Source: Ophioderma brevispina
Taxonomy: Eukaryota > Echinodermata > Ophiuroidea > Amphilepidida > Ophiodermatidae
Assembly: GCA_023653785.1 (NCBI GenBank)
Contig: JAMKCH010051458.1
Location: forward strand, 89,268 to 153,267
Length of the DNA: 64,000 nt
Direction of reading: 5' to 3'
Shown: positions 12,121 through 24,745 of the stretch, piece after piece
How the letters are laid out: each line of letters begins with the position of its first letter
Numbering within the stretch: the stretch's first letter is position 1
Notes under the pieces: model-generated
The model's database searches: none
The model's input: only the letters and a program-made list of their open reading frames with translations
Told to the model about the DNA's origin: nothing
Position numbers and translations under genes: made by a program

Positions 12121-12951
12121 TTGCCTTTTGGTCGAATCAACCCATTTGTCTAATGGCCATTTTGACTAACTCCAATTGGTCTAATACATTTAGTCTATAA
12201 CCATTTAGCTATAACATTTAGTATAATACCCATGTGTCTCATATTCATCTGGTCTAATCCATTCGTCTAATATCCATATCGTCCTATAATCGAGTTTGTC
12301 TAATGCCAAGTGGTCTAATAAACCCATCTGGTCTAATATTCATTTTGTCTGATATCCAATTGGGGTCTAATACCCCTACAATCGGTCTAATATCCATTGG
12401 TCTAATATCCATCTGGCCTGATATCCATCGTCTAATACCCTTTATCTAATACCCATTTTGGTCTAATACCCACTTGGTCTAAATATCCATTTTGGTCTAA
12501 TATCCTTTGGTCTAATATCCATTTGGTCTATATCCATTGGGTCTAATGACATCTGGTCCAAAATGGTACTTAGACGCACTAGATATGACTGGGGACATTA
12601 GACCAAGTGTATCTTAACAATTGGATCTTAGACCAAATGGATATTAGACCAGATGGATATTAGACCAATTGTGTATTAGACAAAATGGACTTAGACCAGT
12701 GATTCTAGACCATATGTATTAGACCAATGGATTAGACCAAATAGTGGTTGGTGGTTATTAGACGAAATGGTAGTAGACGAAAATGGGCATTAACTAGATG
12801 GGCATTAGACCAAATGGCTAGTGGGCAATTTGGGTTGTTAAATAATTGGATGTTTACTACTGGTCATTAGACAATTGTATTAGACAATTTGTTTAGACCC
12901 ATTGAAGTTAGACCAATGGCTATAGACCAAATGGGATAGACCAAATGGCAA
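12121..12951. repeat. Palindromic tandem array, copy 1
   Basis: The left half repeats a 16-17 bp motif (TTTGGTCTAATATCCA and variants) about 25 times. The right half repeats its reverse complement, so the whole ~830 bp could fold back on itself. It is the same array as 19767-20621 but with many dropped or added single bases. Confidence 0.9.
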
Positions 12952-15116
12952 TACAACCATGGAATTAAGCCTAGCTGCCCTAGCTTAATCTTCTATAATA
13001 ACCCGGGAGCTAGCACATACATTTGTACACATCTCAGTACAAAAGGTTGTGGTGATTAAATATGTTGACAGACTGACCCTGCTGACAGGAACCCCTTAAA
13101 CGTGATTCTTAATATAAGTGCCGCAAGTGTGCCTTAGGAGAGGGGGGCCAAAACAAGTTTTGTACAGGGTCAATTTGTAAATTGATCCACTCATGTTGAA
13201 AAGCACACCATGTTATGTGTCTTAACCATAAGGTTTCAGAAAAGGTATATTTGTAATATGTCACACGCCAAAGTTTTCAGAGTTAGCGCTAAACGCAAAA
13301 ATCATATAAGGGTCAATTTTCATTGTAGCAGGGGATCAAATTTTAAAGTTGCTCCGATTTGGATAAAAAAATGGTGCAATTATTGGTGGAGTCATAGGAT
13401 TAAAATAAGATAGTTTTGACTGTCCTTAAATACCTTAGTTTTCTCTCCGGTGTAGGGGGCACTAGAAGGTCACGTCCTTGCTTCAAATGGGCTTGATCCT
13501 TGTTACCCCACCCCCATACTTTCTTTAATCAAAATCCAATGCACTCAAAAACTAAAGGTTTTATACAATACCTCTCATATATCATAGTATCGTACACTAA
13601 CTAGTTTTGTGCCAATTTGAAGTCAATAGGTCAAAACCGTTTTTGAGATAAGTGCGGGGAGTAGCAAGTTTGCAACCTACTAAAATGGCAAAAAGATATA
13701 GGCCATCAAGGTGCAGAAGCATTTAATTGCTAATTAAAATAATTATTAAATAATTCATATGGGCAATTTTGTTTTTTAAATTCTAAATGTACTCAAGCTA
13801 TTAATAATACTATTTTTAAATTAAAACAAATCTGTAAATGGTCCTGTTTATTTTATTCACTTTTAAAAACCACCACACCCCAAATTAATTTAATTTTTTT
13901 GTAATTCCCCCCCCCAAATTCAAAATTTTGAAAAACCATGAAAAAAACACAAAAGTAAATGTAGCCTGCTTTGAAAAAACAATACGAAACAGAAGAAATC
14001 GTCTTTCTCTGTGGCGATTCTGTACCCTGTCGATTCAACCTAACTTTGAAACGAAATGTCCCGATTTTCATCATGTCAACCAAATAAATAATAATACGTC
14101 CTGATAGTTTGAGAATGTCGCAATTTAAAAAACTACAATTTGATCCTCATTTGAATCGCTCAAAAACAAAAACAACCGAACGCCCATGTCCCCCCTCAGG
14201 GTTAAAGGGTAAATTCGTGATCCACACACAACCTCGTCCCCCCGACTTCCCTAAAAAAGTTGAGATTTTTATATCGATACCGCTAGCCAACAAAGTTTCA
14301 AGGTCCTCCTGGGGTAACATTTTCAAATGCCTCTCAATTCGTTTCAAAATGATCCCAAAGTCTACATAATAATCCCAAAGGTACCAGGGAGATCATTTGC
14401 CACATGCACCATTTCAATTTCAATAATTGTCATTTCATTCACTTTCATCAATTCATTCCCCCCCACCATTTGGTCAAGAGGTCAAAATGTAACATGGTCT
14501 ATACTCCTATGCATCAATAATAGGGGTCATTACCATCTAATTTTTATTTATTTTATTTTTTATTCTTAATGATTTTACTGGGTCAACCAATCAATGCACT
14601 GGCATTGGTTCTCGCTTTTACGAAAATCAATACGGAATAACAGAGAAAAATCTTATGGCATTTTCTCTAGGATAATTGCCACACAAACTATTTGTACGAC
14701 ATTCGTCGTCAAAATCGGAACACCTGAAAGGCTACCCCAGGATGATTTTAAACCGTAATGAAATCATATAATAATTTAGAAATTCGAAAAAACAACCAAT
14801 GAACCGTAAAAATATTGGCAAACTATACGTTTTTCAATCACAACCTTCATGATCATTGATCAGATGAATACGTTGGTGAACCTTTGGGACCCCTGTCCAA
14901 AATGTACCCTATTTTACATTACATGTTCCCAAATTTAATTTGACATAGCAGTCCCAATTCCACCATCCTTTCGAAACACTGCTGTGGGCGGACGTATCGT
15001 ACTCTCCATGTTGTCGTTATACTTCAAATTCCCGTCCCTAGTCTTTTTCTTTCATTTGCTTTCATCATTTAATTTATATTATTATTCCTTTGGTTTTCAA
15101 CTGTCCCCATTGTACA

Positions 15117-15332
15117 CAGGGTGAGTAAAAAACCTTACCCGGATTGTGTCCCCGCCATTTTGATTTTTTACGTAACCTAATATATAAACCGATGTGATGT
15201 TCTTTGTACAAATTAAAGATAATGAACCTAGCTTTCAGATAATACCAGATTGTAGATATTATTATGTTACTTAAACAAATCAACAATGGCGGACACATCA
15301 ATGTGTCCAAGTTGTTTGACTGGTGCCCCCCG
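15117..15332. mobile_element. Small mariner-like MITE (~215 bp)
   Basis: The left end CAGGGTGAGTAAAAAACC and the right end (GTGTCCAAGTTGTTTGAC...) are inverted, with CCGCCATTTTGATTTTT inward on the left and CAACAATGGCGGAC on the right. It is a short relative of the 899 bp element at 27885-28783 and the counterpart of 28852-29049. No coding capacity. Confidence 0.7.
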
Positions 15333-18116
15333 CTAGTTTACCGGAAACGTCACAGGCCGTTTTTATTAAATTAAATACATCAGTAGGTACAGACCGTTTA
15401 TTTTCTTCCGAAAGTAGGTCCTCTGGAAGTTCGGGAAAACAATGAACTTTGATGTTTTTTTTACCACGGTCCCAATTTGGATCATGGCCAAAGAAAAAAA
15501 GAAAAATATTATATTTTGAATGTTTGCATTTTGTTTCAAAATTGGTCTTTTAAAGGCATTTTTTTAGTTTTTTGCACATTTTGAAAGATTTTTTTTCATT
15601 TCATTTCAGAAAAAAATAAAATACGGAATACGGGCCGGAAAAAAATAAAAAGTGGGTCAAAATGCAATACCAAAACAAAAAATCCCGGAATTATCGCATT
15701 AGCCATTTTTCTTTAAAAAGGCGCATTCGCATTTTTTTCAACATTTTTCTGAGAACAACTTGTTTTGTGTTTTTTGGCCTAAAACAAACCAATGAAATGC
15801 GCTGGAAACAGTGTCACGCGGCATTCGCCAGTCCTGCAATTAATTTTGTTATAATTCTGAAAAAAAAATCGACATAAGGGATGACGTTCCCTCCACCGCG
15901 CCAATGTTTATCCTCGAAATTTCCAAATGTCCGCAGTGGTGTTGTCGGGAATCACTGAAGTTGGTCATGTACATTTGCAAGGTGAACGTTCAATTCACAT
16001 AAAGAGCGGCTTGATACCGGCGTGAAAGTAATCAAAGTCCCCCGGCCCAGTACATAGTCCTCGAGGCTCCATAGAACGAAACAACGGGAATAAAGCTGTT
16101 GAACGAATGTTTGCGTGAAGTTTCCCAACTGGAAAACGAATTGCCCCCTAATTGTGCACCATTTTGTTTTCCCTGGACTTGTGTAGCCCGATGACTATAT
16201 TTATCTCCTGCCCCACAACCTGCTAAGCTACCATAACCCGATGCTACCCAAACAAAAAAACCACAAGTTCTCGTCCTTAATCCAAAAGACCACGCCCGAG
16301 TCCTAAATACCTACAATACAATGCTGACCCGTTATACAATAAGTCCGTCATGAGCTACATAACAAATTAAATGAAATTCAAAATACAACGGAGAGCGGTG
16401 TAAGTTTTGATTTAGTACAACCAAAATCATTCCCAAAAGTCATCCCCTGTGCCCAGTATTGGCGAGAACAAACCAAGGATTCTTTTTTTTGTATCAGTAA
16501 CGTCAGTGTGCTGATCTATCGCTCCATCCGTTCCCGTTCCCCACCATCCGATGTGTGTGTGACTTCTGTCCTTTTTTGTGTCGGACGTGAACCAACTTCA
16601 CCGATTTTCACTCTCAGCCATCATCACTGTTCTTCAATTGGTTGTCTGACACTGCCAGGACGATTTTTTCCTACACGGGATTGGTGTTGAAAAAGTCTCC
16701 CTGCCCTCTTCGCTACCCTCCCTGGCGGGCCGAGGCAATGGTAAAGTGAGGCTACAAGAAAGCATGCACCTAATGATATATATCAAAATCCAAGTTTCAT
16801 TTAATCGTTTCACTGAGGATGCATGAACTTTCCACCAAGGAAAGTCAAAATTTAAAACAAATTAAAAAATCATGTTGCACTTGCACATGCCCGGTGCAAT
16901 AAGAAATGAGAATTCACTGGCATGTTTTGACCCTTTCATTTTGGGCGTTGGTCCCTCCGAAAGAAAAGAACAGGATGAGTGCGAGTTCTTAGATTTTCAT
17001 ACCTCCTAGATTGAATGGATAAACTTGTAACCTGTTTTACAGCGAACCAGAGAAAACCAAACGACTGGGATCATGGGGGAAGTCTTTCCATACGTCCTTG
17101 GCCTGAAAAATGTCACGCTTCCCGAGGTCCTTCTGTTCGACAGTCGACTTCGGCGTTGAAATGAAACACCAAATTACCAAATTTCCAAAAGATAGTTTAG
17201 AACTGTTTCCTTCACACTGTTAGCAGTAGTTCTCTACTTATAGAACGCGCCAAGTGGCTTTTCCTCAACTTTATACTCCCTAAATGTGGCCGAGTTTTGC
17301 ACTTTTAAAATTTATCAAAACAATCATCTCTTAATTTTAAGTGCCCGAATAAGGAGGCTTTGGCCTGGGAGAATTCTAAACAGGAAAAATGCTAACCTTG
17401 GCAAATTTTAGTGGTATTTTAAGCTTTTTCTTCTTTTCTTCTTTTTTTTCCCCTCTAACAAAAACCAATACAACAATTGCCACCAAGTGTCCACTAACCC
17501 ACCCTACCGCACACCCGCAACCCCACCAACCACCACCACACACAAACTCGGACCAAAAATTGAGTGGCAGGTTTAGGACGACGACGGAAACAGAGATCCT
17601 GACTCTCCCCCGGAACCGCACCCGGATGTTGACGCAAAGACCAAACACCCCCGGGTCCGCTTTTTTCAGAAAACCATTTCCCGTGCGGCACTCCACGGCC
17701 TAAAAACCTTTTAAATAACTAGGCCCATTGAAAAATCTTTTAAGATTTTTACGCTTTTTTTATATACCGGGTACCCCCAAAACAAAAAGTTCAGATTAAA
17801 ATGTGGGATTTGAGTTATTTTTATTGCATATAGAAAATCCCAACCCTTAATTTTAATTTCATTTTTAATTGCAAAAAAAGGACCGGCCCGCAAAAATTCG
17901 TTTCGTCGCCGGATCGCACTAGCATTGGCGAAACAAAAATTCTGATTTATCACTTGGCTTTTTTCGGCCGTGACGGACAAAAGGGTTTATAGCAAACAAC
18001 TTTTTTCTTTCATGGCCTTTTCAGATTAAATTTCCTCTCCTTCCATTAAGCGTGATCAAAAAATATTTCCCCTAAACATTTTTATTATTTTGTAAGGGGT
18101 GGGGTCAAAGGTTTAA

Positions 18117-18582
18117 AAGGAATGGATCCCGATTTATACCATATAACGTTTTTCATCTTCCAATTTCATCATTATCGTCGGTCCGGTCGGGCCTCTACCA
18201 CCAGCCCCCCCCCCACCGCAACACGCCATCCCCAAAACCCCACCCGCCACTGTAAAATTTCAGTGCCGATATTTCATTCCATTTGATGTGAGAGCGAAAA
18301 ACTTGATTTTTTGTAGCCCCATAAGATAATAGAGTCACTCTATAAAATATAAAATTTGGTCGACCCAAAACGGAAGCACATGTTCGTTGCGGTCTCATAA
18401 CGAGTCCAAACCAACACCAACCATCCTTTAACCCTAAGAGTTCACAGGGGGTAAAAATGAAAAAATTTATACCGGTAGTACCAAATTTCCTCCTTCCTTC
18501 AGGATAAACCAAAAATTTTGACCACTACTTCCCGGAAAATCTGGGGACAACTATTGGAGATCGGCCGGTCCCCTAGGACCTT
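18117..18582 (+). mobile_element. MITE family T6, copy in duplicated unit 1
   Basis: It corresponds to 31577-31933 and, inverted, to 56170-56497. It shares blocks such as TTCATTCCATTTGATGTGAG and GGGGACAACTATTGGAGATC. It is longer than its partner because of many short insertions, several in homopolymers. The ends are worn forms of AGGTCCATGGACC. Confidence 0.65.
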
Positions 18583-18749
18583 TGAACGCTCGTGTTTATT
18601 TTGATCTCCCTCATTTAATTGTATGGTTATATAATCCAATTAATACAACATTTATTACTTGTATTATAATCCTGTCATACAAATATAAAATATAACCCTT
18701 TATGTACTTGTATTACTTCATTATATTTATATCAATAAAAAAGGTAAGT

Positions 18750-19075
18750 CTCGTGCGAGCAGCTCTGTGCGCGGAAGTGCCCATCTCTCTTTCCTTTAGC
18801 GTTGGGTATTGGTGGGCCGACTCCTCCGTATTCCTTTTTTTGCGTGGTGGGTTCAGCCACTCCTCCCAGCACAGCGAGTCTGTTACTTTCCGTTCCTTCC
18901 CAGCATTGAATAATCTGGTACCCATTATATATACCCCTGGGTGAGGGAGTATTATAAGGTAAAGTGCATTACCCAGGGCACACCACTTTGGACCAGTGGA
19001 CTCGACCAAACCCACTACACTTTTGGATTGCGGACCAGCGCTCATCCACCTGGACCAACACGTGACCTCCTATAA
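18750..19075 (-). repeat. tRNA-derived SINE, copy c
   Basis: Minus-strand copy of the SINE that is nearly intact at 32503-32572. Here the tRNA-like head (about 18990-19065) has several indels that break the A and B boxes. Body landmarks match the copies at 32.1 and 33.3 kb. Confidence 0.75.
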
Positions 19076-19766
19076 TCATAAGTCCTATTGATTTTGTATC
19101 GGACATAACTTAAATGAACATGAAAGTGCAAGTTCGGATATAGAACTATATATAGTAATATTAACCCTCACGGTGGAAAACCCTCAAGGACCCATCACGG
19201 CCAGAAACAGAGGGAAAGATCCACAAGATCAACTATCATTGTGCTGATGGGAACTTAGGACCAAGCTGCAATACTTTTAAAACTTGATATTTTTGCACAT
19301 TGCTTTACTTCGACCAGCGGAGGAAGACCACATTACCATTATTACTCCGCAACGCGACGTAACGCGACGCGACGTGACGTGACGTGAAGCGTATATTAGA
19401 TATAAGCCAGTGTTTTTTATCCATTGAATGGACATTACAACCAACAGAGAAACTCCATCAGCTAGGATTGAAGCAAATCTTTCATGAACAAGTTTGGCAT
19501 TGTAGATTTTGAGTTTGTGTTAAATTTAAAGTGACAGGAGGAGATTTTATTTTTAGGATACAAATTTCTCAAATTGCACTTGATCGGTTGTAGACCACCG
19601 AGAACGTTTCGAAGGTTTATTGTAACGCTCCATTTCCTTGGAGTTTGGGCCATCAAAAATTGAAGCAATCAGCTGTTAACCCTGTCTTGTGAATAACCAG
19701 TATTACTTGGATGCACACTTAAAAATACGGGTTCATCCTTCATGTAAGACATCATGGAATGGTGAC

Positions 19767-20621
19767 TTGCCATTTGGTCTAATCCCATTTGGTCTAATGG
19801 CCATTTTGACTAACTCCAATTGGTCTAATACCATTTAGTCTAATAACCATTTAGGCTAATAACCATTTAGTATAATACCCATGTAGTCTCATATTCATCT
19901 GGTCTAAATCTCATATCGTCTAATATCCATATCGTCTATAATCGAGTTTGTCTAATGCCAATTGGTCTAATACCCATCTGGTCTAATATTCATTTTGTCT
20001 GATATCCATTTGGTCTAATACCCAATTGGTCTAATATCCATTTGGTCTAATATCCATCTGGTCTAATATCCATCTGGTCTAATACCCATTTGATCTAATA
20101 CCCATTTGGTCTAATACCCATTTGGTCTAATATCCATTTGGTCTAATATCCATTTGGTCTAATATCCATTTGGTCTAATATCCATTTGGTCTAATGACAA
20201 TCTGGTCCAAATGGGTATTAGACCAAATAGATAATGAACCAGGGGGACATTAGACCAAGTGGATATTAGACCAAATGGATATTAGACCAAATGGATATTA
20301 GACCAGATGGATATTAGACCAATTGGGTATTAGACCAAATGGACATTAGACCAGATGGATATTAGACCAGATGGTTATTAGACCAAATGGGAATTAGACC
20401 AAATAGTGTTTGTGGTTATTAGACGAAATGGTAGTAGACAAAATGGGCATTAGACTAGATGGGCATTAGACCAAATGGCTATTGGGCATTTTGGTTGTTA
20501 GATAAATTGGATGTTAGACTTAATGGTCATTAGACAAATTGGTATTAGACAATATGGGTTTAGCCCAATTGAAGTTAGACCAAATGGCTATTAGACCAAA
20601 TGGGATTAGACCAAATGGCAA
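19767..20621. repeat. Palindromic tandem array, copy 2
   Basis: Begins TTGCCATTTGGTCTAAT and ends with its reverse complement. Between them are ~430 bp of motif repeats in one direction, a centre near 20205, and ~415 bp of the reverse complement. Motif variants (ACCCATTTGG, ATCCATCTGG) are interspersed. The whole resembles a fold-back element whose arms are tandem repeats. No ORF. Confidence 0.9.
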
Positions 20622-22261
20622 TAAACCCATGGAATTAGCCTAGCTGCCCTAGCATGAAATCTTCTATAATAACCCGGGAGCTAGCACACATTTGTAACAC
20701 ATCTCAAGTACAAAAGGTTTGAGTGATTAAATATGTTGACAGACTGACAGGAACCCCTGAAACGTGATTCTTAAGTGCCGCAAGTGGTGCCTTAAGGAGA
20801 GGGGGCCAAAACAAAGTTTGTACACGGGTCAAATTTGTAAATTGATCCAATCATGTTGAAAAGCATACCATGTTATGTGTCTAACCATAAGGATTCAGAA
20901 AAGGTATAGTTTGTAATATGTACAGCCTAAAGTTTCAGAGTTAGAGGCTAAAAACAGCAAAAATCAATAATAAGGGTCAATTTCAGTTGTACAGGGGTCA
21001 AATTTTAAAGTTGCTCCGATTTGGATAAAAAATGGTGCAAATTATTGGTGGAGTTCATAGGATTAAAATAAGGAATAGTTTTGACTGTCTTAAATGCTTA
21101 GTTTCCGGTGTAGGGGACACAGAAGGTCAACGTCCGTTGCATTCAATGGGGCTTGATCTTGTTACCCCCCTACTTTCTTAAGCAAAAATCAATGCAACTC
21201 AAAAACTAAAGGGTTTTATACAAAATCCTCTCATAGGATCATAGTATGTACACTAAACTAGTTTTGTGCCAAATTTGAGGTCAATAGGTCAAACCGTTTT
21301 TGAGATAAGTGCGGGAGGAGCAAGTTTGCAACCTTCGAAAAATGGCAAAAAAAGATATAGGCCAATAAAGGTGCAGAAGCATTTAATTGCTAATTAATCA
21401 ATTATTAAATTAATTAATTATTGCAATTTTGTTTTTTAATTCTAAATGTATCAATTCTATTAATAATACTATTTTTAAAATTAAAAACAAATCTGTAAAT
21501 GGTCACTTTTACCCCCCAAATTAATTTATTTTTGTAATTCTCTTAAATATTACTGCTTGAAAAACAATGAAAAAGTAAATGTAGCTGCTTGAAAAACAAT
21601 ACGAAACATAAGAAATCGTCTTTCTCTGTGCGATGCTGTACACTTCGATCAACCATAACATTTGAACGAAATGTCCGATTTTCACCAAATAAAAAGTAAA
21701 TACTCCTGAAAGTTGTGAGAATTCAGAAATTTAGAAAACTACAATTTGATCTCTCAAAAACAAACTGACGCCATGTCCCCCTTAAGGGTTAAAGGGGAAA
21801 TTCGTGATCCACAACCTCGTCCCCCCGACTTCCCTAAAAAAAGTTGAGATTTTTATATCATCCGTTAGCAACAAAGGTTCAAGGTCATCCTGGGGTAACA
21901 TTTTCAGAATGCTCCAATTCTTTTCAAAATGATCCCAAATTCTACATAATAGTCCAAAGGACCAGGGAATATAAATTATTGCACTCATTTCACCATTTGG
22001 TCAAGAGGTCAAAATGTAACAATGGTCTATATCCTATGCATGCATGGGGTCATTACCATCTAATTTTTATTTATTTATTTATTTCATTCTTATTTTACCT
22101 GGGTCAACCAATCAATGCACTGGCATTGTTCTCCCTTGGTACTAAAATGCCAAATACAGAGAAAATATGCATTTTCTAGGATATGGCCACACAAACTATT
22201 TGAGACTAGTTTCGTCAAAATCGGAACACTCTGAAAGGATACCCCAGGATGACTTTAAACC

Positions 22262-24745
22262 GTAATGAATCTATATAATAATTTCGAAACCAATGACCGT
22301 AGATATTGCAAACTATACTTTTTTAATCAATCCTCATGATCATTGATCAGTGAATAAGTTGGTGACCCCTGTCCAAAATGTACCCTATTTTAAATGTTCC
22401 CAATGTTAATTGGACCATAGCAGCCCAATTCAAATCCTTTCGAAAACAATGCTGTGGGCGGAGTAGTAGAGTCGGAGTATCTAGTCTAGTGGGTTTTAGA
22501 AGGGGTTGTTCGGGCACCCCACTGAAAATAAAATTCTAATCCAGGTCACTTATCAGAAAAATGCGTAGAATAGAAAACGATGAACTATGTTAAAAACAAA
22601 CAAAAAAGTGTCCCCACGTATCATTTTTATGCAAAATATGCAAAAATTAGTATCCGCCATTACAGCAAAATACAATTTTCGATATAGCTCGGCCAATACT
22701 GTATCAATGAACAAATGAGGTGACTGGGCCTAGGTTCGAGGTTCAAAGATCAAGATGGAACCAGCTTGAAAATTACCAGAGGTCCCCATCATGAGTTAAT
22801 ATGCAAATTTATGGTCGCCATTAGCTAAAAATACAATGTCGATATATATCAACCCATACTGTTGATTTAAATGACAAATAATAAAATACGATGACTGGAC
22901 CTATGTTGTTTTGAGGGTCAAAGATCAAGATGGGACCATTTTGAAAAGTACCAGATCTTTTCATGATGACCATAATATGCAAATTAGGGGTCGCCATTAG
23001 CTAAAAAATCCATATTTCGAGTAATCTGCAAATTACCTGCCCACATAAGATGACGAGACCTAGCTATGTTTTTGATTGTAGCGGAATTATAAGGTATCAT
23101 AATTTATGTTCATGTGTCACTAACATGTTTTTTTTTTTTTAAAAAACAAAGAATATGCAACTTATGGGCCTCAATGTCGATAGTTCGTTTTGGGGGGTGG
23201 GTAATTGTTAAGAACTTTGTGGCCAAGTAAATTTAGATTTGCACATCTATACATAACACTCTACCCGTGATGTGACCCCGTTTTGCTGGAGTAAAACCAA
23301 TCCAGATGTCCAGATATATATTTGTAACATTTCGTTAAATTCTTGCAATGATACAAGACTAAGCGAGGCTAAGTTACGTGTGTGTTATCTCATGCCGGGA
23401 AGAAACCGTGCACGGACAGAACTCTACAGTCTCCAATGACTCTCGCCAACATGGGCAAGTGTAATATCCAGATTTAATCATGTTAGTTTTAAACCCTCAG
23501 GATATTTAAAGGAACGGCAATTTCGAAAAAAACCAAATGACCGTTGCTATTGCAAACCTATACTTTTTAATCCATCCTCAGCTCATTGATCAGATGAATA
23601 AGTTGGTTGACACCTTGTCCAAAATGTACCCTATTTTTACATGTTCCCAATGAATTTGACATTACGCAGCCAAATTCCATCCTTTTCGAAACACTGCTGG
23701 GGCGGAAGTAGTAGTATAGTCTAGTGGGTTTGTATAGGAAGGGGGTTCGTGCCCCCCCCTGAAATAAAATTCTAATCAATGTCACTATATCAGGAAAAAA
23801 TGCGTAGAGAAATGATGAACGATGTTAAAAAAAATCAAAAGTGTCCCCACGTATCATTTATGCAAATTTTATGCAAATTAGTATCGCCCATTACAGAAAA
23901 AATACAATTTCGATATATCTAGGCCAATTACTGTTGAAAATGAACAAATGAGTGACCTGGGCCTATGTTCGCGGGGTCAAAGTCAAAGATCAGATGAACC
24001 ATTTTGAAAAATTACCAGAAGTGTCCCTCCCCATCATGACGTAATATGCACATTAGGGTTCGCCATAGCTAAAAATCACAATTTTCGATATATCTAACCC
24101 AATACTGTTGATAAATTGAACAAATAAGATGACTGGACCTAAGTTTTGAGGGTCAAAGATCAAGATCGGACATTTTGAAATTACCAGATCTTTTCATGAT
24201 GACATAATATGCAAGTAGGGTCGCCATTAGCTAAAATCCAATATTTGGGTATATCTGCAAAAATACCTGCCCACATAGAGACGACGAGACCTTCCAGCTA
24301 TGTTTTTGATTGTGTAGAGGATAATTTATAAGGTACTCATAAATTATGTTCATGTGTCAATAACCGTTCAAATGACAAAAACAAAGAATATGCAAATCAG
24401 GGCCTTCAATGTCGATTTAGTAGTATCGTTTTGGGGGGTAATTGTAAGAAGAAACTTGTTGGCCAAAGTAAATTTAGATTTGCACATCTATACATAACAT
24501 TCTACCGTGATGGGACCCCGTTTTGGTGGAGTTAAAACCAATCCAGATCCAGATTATACTTGTAACATTTCTTTGAATTCATATGCAATGATACAAGATA
24601 ATGCGAGACTGAAGGTTACTGTGTTGTATCATGCCGGAAAGCAACGTGAAAGGAAGACTCTACAGTCTCCATGGACTCTCTGCAACATGCAAGTGGTAAT
24701 ATCCATATTTCATCATGGTGGTAGTTTTACACCGCAGGATATTTT
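22262..24745 (+). repeat. Tandem duplication of host flank plus left transposon arm
   Basis: 22262-23514 is repeated at 23515-24745. Each unit starts in host-side sequence (TTTCGAAA...CAATGACCGT), passes GCTG(T)GGGCGG, and then enters the arm of the fold-back element. Because host flank is included, the duplication happened after the element inserted, or was introduced during assembly. Confidence 0.8.

Larger units (their letters stand above)
11604..19262 (+). repeat. Long duplicated unit, copy 1 (~7.7 kb)
   Basis: This stretch is collinear with 19263-32755. Paired landmarks are ACTTGATATTTTTGCAC (about 11621/19282), the palindromic arrays (12121/19767), GCTGTGGGCGG (14983/22451), the small mariner-like MITE (15117/28852), the T6 MITE (18117/31577) and the SINE (18750/32103). 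Copy 1 lacks the 5.4 kb fold-back element and the 899 bp MITE found in copy 2. It differs from copy 2 mainly by scattered one-base insertions and deletions. The copies meet at a TGCA. No gene was recognised in either copy. Confidence 0.85.

Noticed and set aside
12121..12951. CRISPR-like array of short repeats
   Set aside because: There are no unique spacers of constant length, the repeats switch orientation halfway, and the DNA is eukaryotic.
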